A DNA stretch of 64,000 nucleotides, taken from NCBI GenBank assembly GCA_902580115.1, contig CACHJN010000003.1, positions 1 through 64,000 of the forward strand, in the 5' to 3' direction. Shown here piece by piece: positions 1-8,017 of this stretch. This stretch comes from an uncultured Pelagibacteraceae bacterium. GTDB lineage: Bacteria; Pseudomonadota; Alphaproteobacteria; Pelagibacterales; Pelagibacteraceae. Positions within the stretch are counted from its first letter, which is position 1. Every line of letters starts with the position of its first letter. The notes under the pieces were generated by a model, which did no database searches, was not told the origin of the DNA, and saw only the letters and a program-made list of their open reading frames with translations. The translations under genes were made by a program, and so were the position numbers.

Positions 1-1176
1 CGCAAATACATAGCCTTCCATAGCCATTCCTAGCCATTTTGGATTTGTTTTAGCTAAATTTACCATACCGGCAAGTTCTAACAAGCCAACTACAAAAATT
101 AAAGGTGTATCCTTAACTAAAGCTAAGAAAGTATTTGCGATACCTGGTATCACAAGTTTCAAAGCTTGAGGTAAAATTATTAAAAAATGCATTCTCCAAT
201 AACCCATGCCTAGCGATTTAGCTGCCTCGTATTGCCCTTTAGGTAAAGCCTGCAACCCTCCTCTAACAACTTCAGCCATATAAGCGGCTTCAAATAAAGT
301 GATCGCTATTAAAACTCTTATCAATTTATCTACATAAGTTCCGTCCGGTAGAAACATTGGAAACATGACTGCGGACATGAATAATACCGTGATTAAAGGA
401 ACGCCTCTCCATAACTCAATAAATCCTATCGACGTATATCTTATTGCGGGAAGCTTGGATCTTCTCCCTAATGCTAAAATAGTCCCTATAGGAAAACAAA
501 GTATCAAAGCAAATGCTGATACTATAAATGTTAATGAAAGTCCGCCCCAGGCACCAGTCTCAACATATTTTAGACCAAAATCTCCACCAGAAATAAGTTT
601 TAGACCAATTATTGGATATACGAATAATAGAAAGATAATAATATATTTTTTATACCTTTGAGGAACGAAAAATGAAGCTCCGACTAGTAAAAATAGTATT
701 AAAAAAGCAGTATTTATACGCCATTGTTCCGTATCAGGGTAAAGTCCGTAAACAAATCTATTTAACCAAACTTTGATAAATACCCAGCATGCACCACCAC
801 TAGTGCAATCTTCTTTCGTATCACCAGCAAAATTAGCATCAAATACAAACCAGTTTAATAAAGGTGGGATGTATTTTATAAGAGCAAAAATTACAAGGAG
901 AGTTAAAAGTGCGTTAAAATTTGATGAGTTAAAATTAGTATTAATCTTATCAAGTAGTTTATTTCCACTAAATTCAATTCTTATTAAATAAAGACCAAAT
1001 AATCCAAATAATAAGGGGGTTAAGTAACTTATTTTATCAGGTAAAAATGCAGTTATATTTGTTTTAAAAAAAGAACTTAAAATAATATCTATAAAACCTA
1101 TAAAAATAAGTGAGCTACCAACAGCAATAAAAGAATTTAGATTTTTTTTGTCAGATTTAAGTATTGATAAATTCAT
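1..1176 (-). CDS. aapM: General L-amino-acid ABC transporter permease AapM (3' end outside window)
   Basis: Inner-membrane permease subunit of the broad-specificity L-amino-acid importer (HAAT family). The frame is open for 392 codons from the ATG at 1176 to the window edge, so the C-terminus is missing. The N-terminal half has several hydrophobic segments with a periplasmic loop between them. The binding-protein-dependent permease core follows, with an EAA loop (EAAKSLGMGYWRMHF) near residues 330-345 that contacts the ATPase. The start overlaps the aapQ stop by one base (TAATG), which implies translational coupling. The ATPase gene aapP would be expected just beyond the left edge. The family is clear from the EAA motif and gene order; the amino-acid range is inferred from the family. 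Confidence 0.9.
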   Translation of the reverse strand, partial: MNLSILKSDKKNLNSFIAVGSSLIFIGFIDIILSSFFKTNITAFLPDKISYLTPLLFGLFGLYLIRIEFSGNKLLDKINTNFNSSNFNALLTLLVIFALIKYIPPLLNWFVFDANFAGDTKEDCTSGGACWVFIKVWLNRFVYGLYPDTEQWRINTAFLILFLLVGASFFVPQRYKKYIIIFLLFVYPIIGLKLISGGDFGLKYVETGAWGGLSLTFIVSAFALILCFPIGTILALGRRSKLPAIRYTSIGFIELWRGVPLITVLFMSAVMFPMFLPDGTYVDKLIRVLIAITLFEAAYMAEVVRGGLQALPKGQYEAAKSLGMGYWRMHFLIILPQALKLVIPGIANTFLALVKDTPLIFVVGLLELAGMVNLAKTNPKWLGMAMEGYVFA

Positions 1177-2354
1177 TATTTTTCCTTTATAGCCATTTTT
1201 TTGTTATACCAATTCATAAATACTGAAATAGAGAGACTTAAAGACAAATAAGTTAACATTGTAATTGAAATAATTTCAATTGCTCGTCCAGTTTGCATTA
1301 ATGCAGTTCCCGCAAATACTAAAACAATATCTGGATATGCTATAGCAGCTGCTAAAGATGAATTTTTTGTCAAATTTAAATATTGGTTAGTGGTAGGTGG
1401 AATTATAATTCTTAAAGCTTGTGGCATTACTACGAGTTTTAAAATTTGTCCTTTCGTTAAACCAATTGAAGCAGCAGCTTCTTTCTGGCCCTTACTTACA
1501 CCTAATATACCCGCTCTAACATTCTCAGCTATAAAAGTAGCGGTGTACATTGATAAAGCTAATGCTAACGAGATTAATTCAGGAATGATACTAACTCCAC
1601 CTTGATATACATAAACAGTTTTAGATAATTGAGTTAATTCAGGAATTTCAAATGATAGGCTTACTCCACCAACTAAAAATGTTAAAAACGGTAAACCAAT
1701 AATTAATAATATTGATAAATACAAAGTTGGAATTTGTTTTCCATATTTATCTCTTTGATTTTGAGCATATTTAGCTAAAAAGTAAATTAGAATGAATGCA
1801 AAAATTAAAGAGTAAAAAAATATAGAAAAGTTAGTCCAAACAAATTTTGGAACATACCACCCTTTTACATTTAAAAAACTTATATCGTAAAAATTGATAG
1901 AGTCCACAGTCAAAGGTAAGGCTCTTAAAGCGGCGAAGTACCAGAAAAAAATTTGAAGAATTAGAGGTATGTTTCTAAATATTTCCACATACCATTCTGC
2001 TGACTTAGCTACTAAATAATTTTGAGAAAGTCTTGCTATACCAATTGTTACACCTAAAATCGTAGCAAAGAAAATTCCAATAGCAGAAACTAAAATTGTG
2101 TTTAAAAGACCAACCAAAAATGCCCTGGCATACGAATGAGATCCATCATAATCTATGAGTGAAAAAGTTATATCAAAGGAAGACTCTTGAGATAAAAAAC
2201 CAAATCCAAATGAAATTCCTCTATTGCCCATATTGCTTTGAGCGTTAATAGTAAAATAAATTACAACTAAAATTAAAAATAAAACTGTTAAAATTTGAGG
2301 AATTAAATCTTTGTTTTTATTGCTTAAATTTAATTTAAAATTTTTAAAATTCAT
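1176..2354 (-). CDS. aapQ: General L-amino-acid ABC transporter permease AapQ
   Basis: First permease subunit of the general amino-acid importer, paired with AapM in the inner membrane. The 392-aa protein has one membrane segment near residues 18-36, then the permease core starting around residue 80. Core features are the FRNIPLILQIFFWYFAALR segment typical of polar amino-acid permeases and an EAA loop (EAAASIGLTKGQILKL) around residues 300-320. It lies between aapJ (60-bp gap holding a hairpin) and aapM (one-base overlap). The gene order J-Q-M matches the rhizobial aapJQMP operon. Length is normal for AapQ. Confidence 0.92.
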   Translation of the reverse strand: MNFKNFKLNLSNKNKDLIPQILTVLFLILVVIYFTINAQSNMGNRGISFGFGFLSQESSFDITFSLIDYDGSHSYARAFLVGLLNTILVSAIGIFFATILGVTIGIARLSQNYLVAKSAEWYVEIFRNIPLILQIFFWYFAALRALPLTVDSINFYDISFLNVKGWYVPKFVWTNFSIFFYSLIFAFILIYFLAKYAQNQRDKYGKQIPTLYLSILLIIGLPFLTFLVGGVSLSFEIPELTQLSKTVYVYQGGVSIIPELISLALALSMYTATFIAENVRAGILGVSKGQKEAAASIGLTKGQILKLVVMPQALRIIIPPTTNQYLNLTKNSSLAAAIAYPDIVLVFAGTALMQTGRAIEIISITMLTYLSLSLSISVFMNWYNKKMAIKEK

Positions 2355-2369
2355 TTTATGCAGAATAAA

Positions 2370-2399
2370 AAAAAGGGCCAGATAAATCCAGCCCTTTTT
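2370..2399 (-). terminator. Hairpin between aapJ and aapQ
   Basis: A perfect 9-bp stem (2370-2378 with 2391-2399; GGGC core flanked by A and T runs) encloses a 12-base loop and ends in U on the minus strand. It directly follows the binding-protein gene. It could be a leaky terminator or a 3' stabiliser that gives more AapJ than permease, as is common in importer operons. Confidence 0.75.
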
Positions 2400-2413
2400 A
2401 ATTTAATTAGCAA

Positions 2414-3460
2414 TTATCTTGCTGGTGGTACATAAAGAATTCCACCTTTTGTCCATAATTCATTCGGACCTCTGTTAGGTAAAATTCCAGTGTCTGCTAT
2501 GTGTTTTTTATAGCTTTCACCGTAGTTTCCAACTTGCTCGATAATTCTCAAGCTCCAATCATTGTCTAAACCGAAAGCTGCACCTAATTCACCCTCAGCA
2601 CCAACTAATCTTTTAATAGCTGGATTGTCAGAGTCTTTTAAGCTTGAAGCGTTTGATGAGTTTACACCATACTCTTCTGCTTCGATCATAGTGTTTAGAG
2701 ACCATCTAACAATATCTTCCCATACAGAGTCACCTTGTCTTACAACAGGTCCTAATGGTTCTTTCGAAATTGTTTCTGGTAATACTTTATGCTCATCTGG
2801 GTTACTCAACTTAGTTCTTTGAGCAGCTAATCCAGATTTATCTGTAGTATAAGTATCACATCTTCCTGCATCATAAGCTTGAACAACTTCGTCTGCTTTT
2901 TCAAACGCTATTGGTTCATACTTAATGTTTTTAGAATTGAAGAAGTCTCTCATGTTAAGCTCGGTAGTTGTACCTGTATTTGTACAAGCAGAAATACCGT
3001 CTCTGAAATCATTTACAGAATTGATTCCTGATGCTTTTCTAACCATGAAACCTTGACCATCATAAAAGTTTACACCAACAAATGTTAATCCAATGTCAGC
3101 ATCTCTTGATAATGTCCAAGTTGTGTTACGTGCAAGTACATCGATTTCACCTGAAGTTAATGCAGTAAATCTCTCTTTTGCACTTAATGGAGTATATTTA
3201 ACTTTGTCAGCATCGCCTAATACAGCAGCTGCAACAGCTCTACATACGTCCACATCTATGCCGGTCCAGTTTCCCGCCTCATCAGCATTTGAAAACCCTG
3301 GAAGTCCTTGTGAAACTCCACATTTTACAAAACCAGCTTTCTTAGTGTTGTCTAAAGTCTTAGATTTTTTAGAACCAGCACCACCTCCACCTTGGCCACA
3401 AGCCACAAGTAATAGAGATGCAAATCCAACTAAAATCCAAGTTTTGATTGATTTAATCAT
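2414..3460 (-). CDS. aapJ: General L-amino-acid ABC transporter substrate-binding protein AapJ
   Basis: Periplasmic solute-binding protein (348 aa) that captures L-amino acids for AapQMP. The N-terminus is a hydrophobic signal followed by a lipobox-like L-V-A-C (Cys21) and a glycine-rich linker, which suggests a lipid-anchored form. The mature part has the SBP_bac_3 signature: GNWTGIDVDVCRAVAAAV, then RFTALTSGEIDVLARNTTWT, both typical of the AapJ/BztA group. The ATG has a GAGGGA ribosome site about 10 bases upstream. It is the first gene of the operon, and the hairpin behind it fits higher expression than the permeases. The family is certain; the lipoprotein state is inferred from the motif. 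Confidence 0.93.
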   Translation of the reverse strand: MIKSIKTWILVGFASLLLVACGQGGGGAGSKKSKTLDNTKKAGFVKCGVSQGLPGFSNADEAGNWTGIDVDVCRAVAAAVLGDADKVKYTPLSAKERFTALTSGEIDVLARNTTWTLSRDADIGLTFVGVNFYDGQGFMVRKASGINSVNDFRDGISACTNTGTTTELNMRDFFNSKNIKYEPIAFEKADEVVQAYDAGRCDTYTTDKSGLAAQRTKLSNPDEHKVLPETISKEPLGPVVRQGDSVWEDIVRWSLNTMIEAEEYGVNSSNASSLKDSDNPAIKRLVGAEGELGAAFGLDNDWSLRIIEQVGNYGESYKKHIADTGILPNRGPNELWTKGGILYVPPAR

Positions 3461-3650
3461 ATTTATGATTCCCTCATTTTATTGTTAACAATATTTTGAA
3501 ATTAAAATTTCAAAGGACAAATTATGAAGAATCTATTGCTTAATTTCAATCTGATTAAATAACCACAAGATGTAGGTGTAAAAGTTTAAAAACACCAAAT
3601 ATACGATTATACACCTCTTTTATTAGAAAAGTTCTAAGTTATAATTTAAT
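3461..3650. promoter_or_regulatory. Divergent promoter region between aapJ and the tautomerase gene
   Basis: This 190-bp gap separates two divergent genes. TATAAT occurs on the minus strand at 3611-3606 (for aapJ) and on the plus strand at 3640-3645, only 6 bases before the ATG at 3651, so the tautomerase mRNA could be leaderless. No convincing -35 is seen for either. Two adjacent palindromes lie 20-53 bases upstream of aapJ: TATTGTTAACAATA (3480-3493) and an 8-2-8 repeat (3496-3513). They may be operators or leader hairpins. These are motif-based guesses. Confidence 0.35.
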
Positions 3651-4091
3651 ATGCCTACATACTTCGTAAATTCGTCAAATATTAAATTAAAAAAAAAAAT
3701 AAAAGAAAAATTAGCAAAACAAATTACAAATATTCATAACAAAGCTACTGGGGCAAATAAATATTTTGCTCAAGTAATTTTTAATCACACAAAAAAGGGA
3801 AACCATTTCATGGGCGGAAAAATAGTCTCTAGACCTGAAATTTTTATATATGGTCACATTAGATCAGGCAGAACAACAAAAGTTAAAAATAAATTAATCA
3901 AAGGTTTGAGAGAAACAATTAAAGAAAGTACAAAATTAGAAAACGATAATATTTGGGTATATTTGTTAGATTTGAAGCCTAATCAAATGATAGAGTATGG
4001 TGAAATACTTCCAAAATCTGGTGGTGAAAAAAAATGGTTTAAAAATTTACCGATTAAATTAAAGATAAGATTAAATAAAATTGATAATTAA
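3651..4091 (+). CDS. Tautomerase-superfamily protein of the cis-3-chloroacrylate dehalogenase type
   Basis: A 146-aa member of the 4-oxalocrotonate tautomerase/MIF superfamily, in the cis-CaaD class. Counting from the initiator Met, all six residues known to be needed in cis-CaaD are at matching positions: Pro2 (the N-terminal base after Met removal), His29, Arg71, Arg74, Tyr104 and Glu115. The motif context also agrees: HIRSGRT, then IWVYLLDLKPNQMIEYG. Length equals cis-CaaD (about 149 aa). In that family the proline activates water for hydration or hydrolytic dehalogenation of C3 unsaturated acids; some homologues with the same six residues (Cg10062) are poor dehalogenases. The true substrate here is unknown. 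The stop overlaps the convergent trmB stop by 4 bases. Confidence 0.82.
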   Translation: MPTYFVNSSNIKLKKKIKEKLAKQITNIHNKATGANKYFAQVIFNHTKKGNHFMGGKIVSRPEIFIYGHIRSGRTTKVKNKLIKGLRETIKESTKLENDNIWVYLLDLKPNQMIEYGEILPKSGGEKKWFKNLPIKLKIRLNKIDN

Positions 4092-4708
4092 TATTTGGAA
4101 AATAAAAGTGAATTTATCTTATGGCCTTTTTTTTCCGCTTTTAAATAGAACTTAGTTTTAATTGTAACGATTTTATTAATTTTTTTTACCTTAATATTAG
4201 GGAATTTTTTTATAATAGTTTTAACATTTGTAAAATAATCTAAATTGTCTGTGCTAAAAAAAACTTTCCCCCTTTTTTTTAAAATCACAAAGATTTTCTT
4301 TAAAAATTCTTCATTTACAATACGTCTTTTCTTATGTCTTTTTTTTGGCCATGGGTCAGGGAATAAAATATATATTATATCAAAACGAAATTTTTTAAAT
4401 TTATTGATAAATTTTTGAAATACATAAGGATAAAGATAGATGTTTTTTATATTATTATTAATGCAATAATCTGAAACATTTACCATTCCATTCTTAAAAG
4501 GATCTACGCCAATTATGTTTTTTTTAATATTTTTTTTGGATAAATAAATTAGGTTTTCACCCATTCCAATACCAATTTCTAAAATTAATTTTTTCTTTAA
4601 ATTAAGTCTGTTAATATTTTTTATTTTTATAAACTTTTTGAAGTTATCTTCTTTAATTTCAGAAATCTTTCTTGATGTAACTCTTCCAAAATAAAGTTTT
4701 TTTTTCAT
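4088..4708 (-). CDS. trmB: tRNA (guanine-N7-)-methyltransferase TrmB
   Basis: SAM-dependent methyltransferase that makes m7G46 in the tRNA variable loop; cytosolic. The 206-aa protein has the SAM-binding motif LILEIGIGMGENL near residue 42 and the family signature FPDPWPKKRHKKRRIV near residue 116, which together identify TrmB. It is lysine-rich, as are many AT-rich genes here. The ATG lies only 5 bases after the CCA end of the upstream tRNA-Arg gene, so any ribosome-binding sequence would have to come from the tRNA itself. That tRNA carries G46, the base this enzyme modifies. The C-terminus overlaps the tautomerase gene tail to tail by 4 bases. Confidence 0.93.
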   Translation of the reverse strand: MKKKLYFGRVTSRKISEIKEDNFKKFIKIKNINRLNLKKKLILEIGIGMGENLIYLSKKNIKKNIIGVDPFKNGMVNVSDYCINNNIKNIYLYPYVFQKFINKFKKFRFDIIYILFPDPWPKKRHKKRRIVNEEFLKKIFVILKKRGKVFFSTDNLDYFTNVKTIIKKFPNIKVKKINKIVTIKTKFYLKAEKKGHKINSLLFSKY

Positions 4709-4713
4709 TAATG

Positions 4714-4790
4714 TGGCGCGCCCTGAAGGATTCGAACCTACGACCCTCGGTTTAGAAAACCGATGCTCTATCCAACTGAGCTAAGGGCGC
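4714..4790 (-). tRNA. tRNA-Arg (anticodon UCU)
   Basis: A 77-base cloverleaf with an encoded CCA end. The acceptor GCGCCCT pairs with AGGGCGC, the D arm is GCTC/GAGC, the anticodon stem TCGGT/ACCGA encloses loop TTTCTAA (UCU), and the variable loop is GGGTC with G46. The T stem has one U-U mismatch (positions 50/64). It sits one base after the stop codon of the upstream coding gene and 5 bases before trmB, so it is probably cut out of a longer transcript. Confidence 0.95.
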
Positions 4791-4791
4791 T

Positions 4792-6201
4792 CTAAGAGAC
4801 TTCTCTAGTGTTGGCATTGAATGACTGAGTAAACGGAATTTTAACTACAACAGCATCTACTGCCTTACTTGAGTATTTCTTTGGTAAGTGCACCTTATAT
4901 TTTTTACCTAAATTACCTATCGGAAAACCTGTTGCACTTAAATGTCCTTCATAAGGGACATATCCCATAGCTATATTTGTTCCCTTTTCTGGATGGTACC
5001 ACGGAGAAGTAATATAACCAACTGGTTTACCTCCATCACTATTAGAGATTAAATAAAAATCATTTGCATAATCATCTATAGGTTTACCTCCAAGCTCTAA
5101 ACCAACCAATTGTAACTTATAAGGTTTATCACCGTTTCTTAATTGATCTCTCATTTTTTCTAACGCTTCTTTACCAATGTAATCAGTTTTCTTTTCCCAT
5201 ACACCTTTTCCAGATAAAGAAACTTGATAACCTAAATTACATTGAAATGGATTAGTTTCATGATCTAAATCTTGCCCCCATGAAAGAATACCTGCTTGGA
5301 TACGTCTGTGATGAGCGGGCGCAATCACCATAAGTTTATGTTTTTTTCCAGCTTTTAAAACTGCATTCCACATATCTTCAGCGTATAAAGTAGCGTTTCT
5401 TAAATATATTTCATAACCTGCTTCACCAGAAAAACCTGACTGTGATATAACACAGCTTCGACCACCTATATTTGCTTCAGCTAAACCATAGAAAGGCATA
5501 TTATCAAAATCAACTTGATCACCTGCTAAATCTTTCATCAAAGCTTTCGATTTTGGACCTTGAATCTGAACTGGACATGCATCAATTTCATCTATTTCAA
5601 CGTTAAATCTTTTATCTGCGTTTACTCCCTGCAAATAAAGACCTATGTCGGAATCTGATAAGCTAAACCAGAATTCATCGTCAGCCACTCTTAACAAAAC
5701 AGGATCGTTTAAAACCCCACCTTTGTAGTTACATAAAATTACATAACGACCTCTCATTGTTGAGATTTTTGTTGCATCTCTAGTGATTACATAATCAACA
5801 AATTTTTCTGCATCTGGCCCTTTTACTCTTATTTGTCTTTCAACAGCAACGTTCCACATTGTTACGTGGTTTTTTATAGCTGCATACTCAACCATTGCTC
5901 CACCTTTTTCAGGTCTTACATAACCTCTTGGATGATAAATTCTATTGTACACGGTAGCTCTCCAACAACCTGCTTTCATTGATAAATGCCAATAAGGAGA
6001 TTTTCTTACTCTTGTAGAAATTAACATTTCAACTTTAGTTGGTCCGCTTTGTCTCAGATTGTAGGGAACTTGTCTATCAGACTGATCAACCGACGTTTCA
6101 TGACGGATTTTGTCATAATTAACTTTTTCAGGTTTTAAAGATATTAATTTGAATTTTTTCTTTGATTTAACTTTTTTTGCTTTTTTATTTTTCTTTGGCA
6201 T
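4792..6201 (-). CDS. DmdA/GcvT-family tetrahydrofolate-dependent methyltransferase or demethylase
   Basis: A 469-aa folate-binding protein of the GcvT/DmdA family. After a lysine-rich N-terminal extension (about residues 1-55) the core follows DmdA closely: VRKSPYW, VYNRIYHPRGY, VAVERQIRVKGPDAEKF, NDPVLLRVADDEFWFSLSDS and GYEIYLR. The later RRIQAGILSW and the C-terminal GcvT_C domain also match. DmdA proper is about 370 aa, so this is a distinct longer paralogue. It overlaps the MetF-like gene by 17 bases, suggesting that a methyl or methylene group passes to THF and is interconverted by the partner. The substrate (DMSP, a methylated glycine, a choline product or other) cannot be read from sequence. 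An internal start near Met59 would remove the basic extension. The stop lies one base from tRNA-Arg. Confidence 0.8.
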   Translation of the reverse strand: MPKKNKKAKKVKSKKKFKLISLKPEKVNYDKIRHETSVDQSDRQVPYNLRQSGPTKVEMLISTRVRKSPYWHLSMKAGCWRATVYNRIYHPRGYVRPEKGGAMVEYAAIKNHVTMWNVAVERQIRVKGPDAEKFVDYVITRDATKISTMRGRYVILCNYKGGVLNDPVLLRVADDEFWFSLSDSDIGLYLQGVNADKRFNVEIDEIDACPVQIQGPKSKALMKDLAGDQVDFDNMPFYGLAEANIGGRSCVISQSGFSGEAGYEIYLRNATLYAEDMWNAVLKAGKKHKLMVIAPAHHRRIQAGILSWGQDLDHETNPFQCNLGYQVSLSGKGVWEKKTDYIGKEALEKMRDQLRNGDKPYKLQLVGLELGGKPIDDYANDFYLISNSDGGKPVGYITSPWYHPEKGTNIAMGYVPYEGHLSATGFPIGNLGKKYKVHLPKKYSSKAVDAVVVKIPFTQSFNANTREVS

Positions 6202-6922
6202 AATTGTTTGCTACCAACCATTTGTTTGTTTCCTTGAGACCACCAAAAGTATAAATATGAAAGTGCTCTGTAACTTTCTTTAAGCTATTTATCAATTCGC
6301 TAGGGTCTCTAGGCTTCAGTAAATCTAAAGCTTTACTCGTATTAGATTTAAGAAAATTTATAGAATTTTTTGCCCCAACAATACTCGCAAACTTCAATAA
6401 GCTGCTTATTTTTAAGGGACCAGTAATTCCAACATGAACTGGAAGAGTTTGTTTTGATATAAAATTAGCTATTACTGATGGATCCAAAAGCCATTGCGTT
6501 ACTATATAATCTGCAAGAGGAGTTTTTTCTTTCATAGCTTTTTCTAATTCTGAATCGGATATATCAGGGGAACCCTCAGGGTGTCCAGCAATTCCTATCT
6601 TCATCCCTTGAAATAATCCTGTCTCAAGTAATTGCAACGAGCAGTGGTATTCACCTACAGGTTCTCTCCCTCCACCAATTACTAAAGCTTGTTTTACGCC
6701 AGAATCTTTACACATTTTTACATAGTCCTTTAACTCATTTAAATCTTTTATTGACCTCGCTGGGAAATGAGGAATTGGGTTATACCCAGATTTGACTAGT
6801 TCATCAGCTTTATTAGCTACTTCCTTGTAATCTGTACCAGGTAACATCGTGATATAAACATCTTTCAGACCAGGAAGAACTGATAGATCTGTTTTAGATG
6901 TAATTTCTAATGAAAATTTCAT
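6185..6922 (-). CDS. MetF-like methylenetetrahydrofolate reductase family protein
   Basis: A TIM-barrel protein (245 aa) related to 5,10-methylenetetrahydrofolate reductase, a flavoenzyme that interconverts methylene-THF and methyl-THF. Recognisable segments are an N-terminal SLEITSK strand (the usual E-P motif is altered), NPIPHFPARS near residue 50, QALVIGGGREP near 80, and KIGIAGHPEGSP near 108. It is shorter than E. coli MetF (about 296 aa). The downstream gene encodes a DmdA/GcvT-like folate enzyme whose start lies inside this gene, so the two are probably coupled and work in one C1 route. Only 12 bases separate it from fbpC upstream, with no obvious promoter. Family is moderately certain; direction of reaction is inference. 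Confidence 0.78.
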   Translation of the reverse strand: MKFSLEITSKTDLSVLPGLKDVYITMLPGTDYKEVANKADELVKSGYNPIPHFPARSIKDLNELKDYVKMCKDSGVKQALVIGGGREPVGEYHCSLQLLETGLFQGMKIGIAGHPEGSPDISDSELEKAMKEKTPLADYIVTQWLLDPSVIANFISKQTLPVHVGITGPLKISSLLKFASIVGAKNSINFLKSNTSKALDLLKPRDPSELINSLKKVTEHFHIYTFGGLKETNKWLVANNYAKEK

Positions 6923-6934
6923 TTTACTATTTAA

Positions 6935-8005
6935 TTAGAAACATACTAAATGGTCAATAAAAATAGGAGTTTTGATACCAAACTTTTCTGATTTTTCGTG
7001 TTGATGAATATGATGGGAATGAACAAAGACTGGAATATGTTCACCCTTTTGAGTTTTTAAAGTGTATATAAAGTTTGTGCCCCTGAACTTTCTATCAACT
7101 ACCTCAAGCTTAAGTTTGCTTTGATCATCATGAACAAGATCTTCAGGTTGTAATAATAATTTAACGCTTTCTCCTTTTGGATAATTCTTAAGTAGCTTGC
7201 CTCTTATCTCTCCTAATTCTTTATGTTGTAAACTATGTACGGCACAATCATTAGTTACAACTTTAACATCAACAAAAACACCTTTATTTAAAAATTTTGC
7301 AACTTCTAATGAATTAGGTTCATGATGAACATTATACGGAATGTCATATTGTTTAAGTTCTTGATTTAGTATTATTCCACATCTGTCAGCTAGAGAAAAT
7401 GCTTCATAGGAATCATGAGTTACAATTATTGTAGTTAAATTAATTTTTTTTAATAGTTTTTTTACTGAATATTGTATTTCTTCCTTTAAATTTTGATCAA
7501 TATTTGAAAAAGGCTCATCCAGTAATAATAAATCTGGCTTGGACATTAATGATCTTGCTAAAGATACTCGTTGAGCTTCACCAGCACTTATTTGATGGGG
7601 AAATTTTTCTAAAATTGGTTCAATATGAAGTAATTTTATAATGTCCTCTGCTTCATAAGAAAAACCGTTACCATTAGATCTTTTTTTTCCAAAATTAATA
7701 TTGTCAATTACTTTATAATTTGGAAATAATGAATTGTCTTGAAATGACAAGGCTATATTTCTTTTTTCTGGTTCAACATGAACCTCATTAGAAGATATTA
7801 GTTTATCTTTTAAATAAATTTCACCAGCACTTAGTTTTTGTAATCCAGCAATAGTTCTAAGTATTGTTGTTTTGCCAACACCAGATGGGCCCAATAAAGA
7901 AACAATTTCACCCTTCTCTTCTATTTTAAGGTTTACATTGTTAACTTTGTTTTTTTCACTAGCAACAAAATTGCCATCTTTAATTTCAAAAAATCGATTT
8001 GACAT
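6935..8005 (-). CDS. fbpC: Ferric iron ABC transporter ATP-binding protein
   Basis: Cytosolic ATPase (356 aa) of the Fe3+ importer. It has Walker A GPSGVGKTT near residue 39, a Q-loop in ALSFQDNSLFPNY, the ABC signature ISAGEAQRVSLARS, Walker B LLLLDEPFSN and switch histidine in VTHDSYEA. The signature has A for the usual second G (SAGEA) but is otherwise complete. The last roughly 110 residues form a TOBE-like regulatory domain. Start 12 bases after the fbpB stop; the MetF-like gene begins 12 bases after its own stop. It is iron-linked by position in the fbpABC set behind a Fur box. Confidence 0.9.
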   Translation of the reverse strand: MSNRFFEIKDGNFVASEKNKVNNVNLKIEEKGEIVSLLGPSGVGKTTILRTIAGLQKLSAGEIYLKDKLISSNEVHVEPEKRNIALSFQDNSLFPNYKVIDNINFGKKRSNGNGFSYEAEDIIKLLHIEPILEKFPHQISAGEAQRVSLARSLMSKPDLLLLDEPFSNIDQNLKEEIQYSVKKLLKKINLTTIIVTHDSYEAFSLADRCGIILNQELKQYDIPYNVHHEPNSLEVAKFLNKGVFVDVKVVTNDCAVHSLQHKELGEIRGKLLKNYPKGESVKLLLQPEDLVHDDQSKLKLEVVDRKFRGTNFIYTLKTQKGEHIPVFVHSHHIHQHEKSEKFGIKTPIFIDHLVCF

Positions 8006-8017
8006 TTTTTGATTATA

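Noticed and set aside
365..661. Plus-strand 98-codon frame
   Set aside because: It lies wholly within the aapM frame, which has full permease motifs; the plus frame has no recognisable features.
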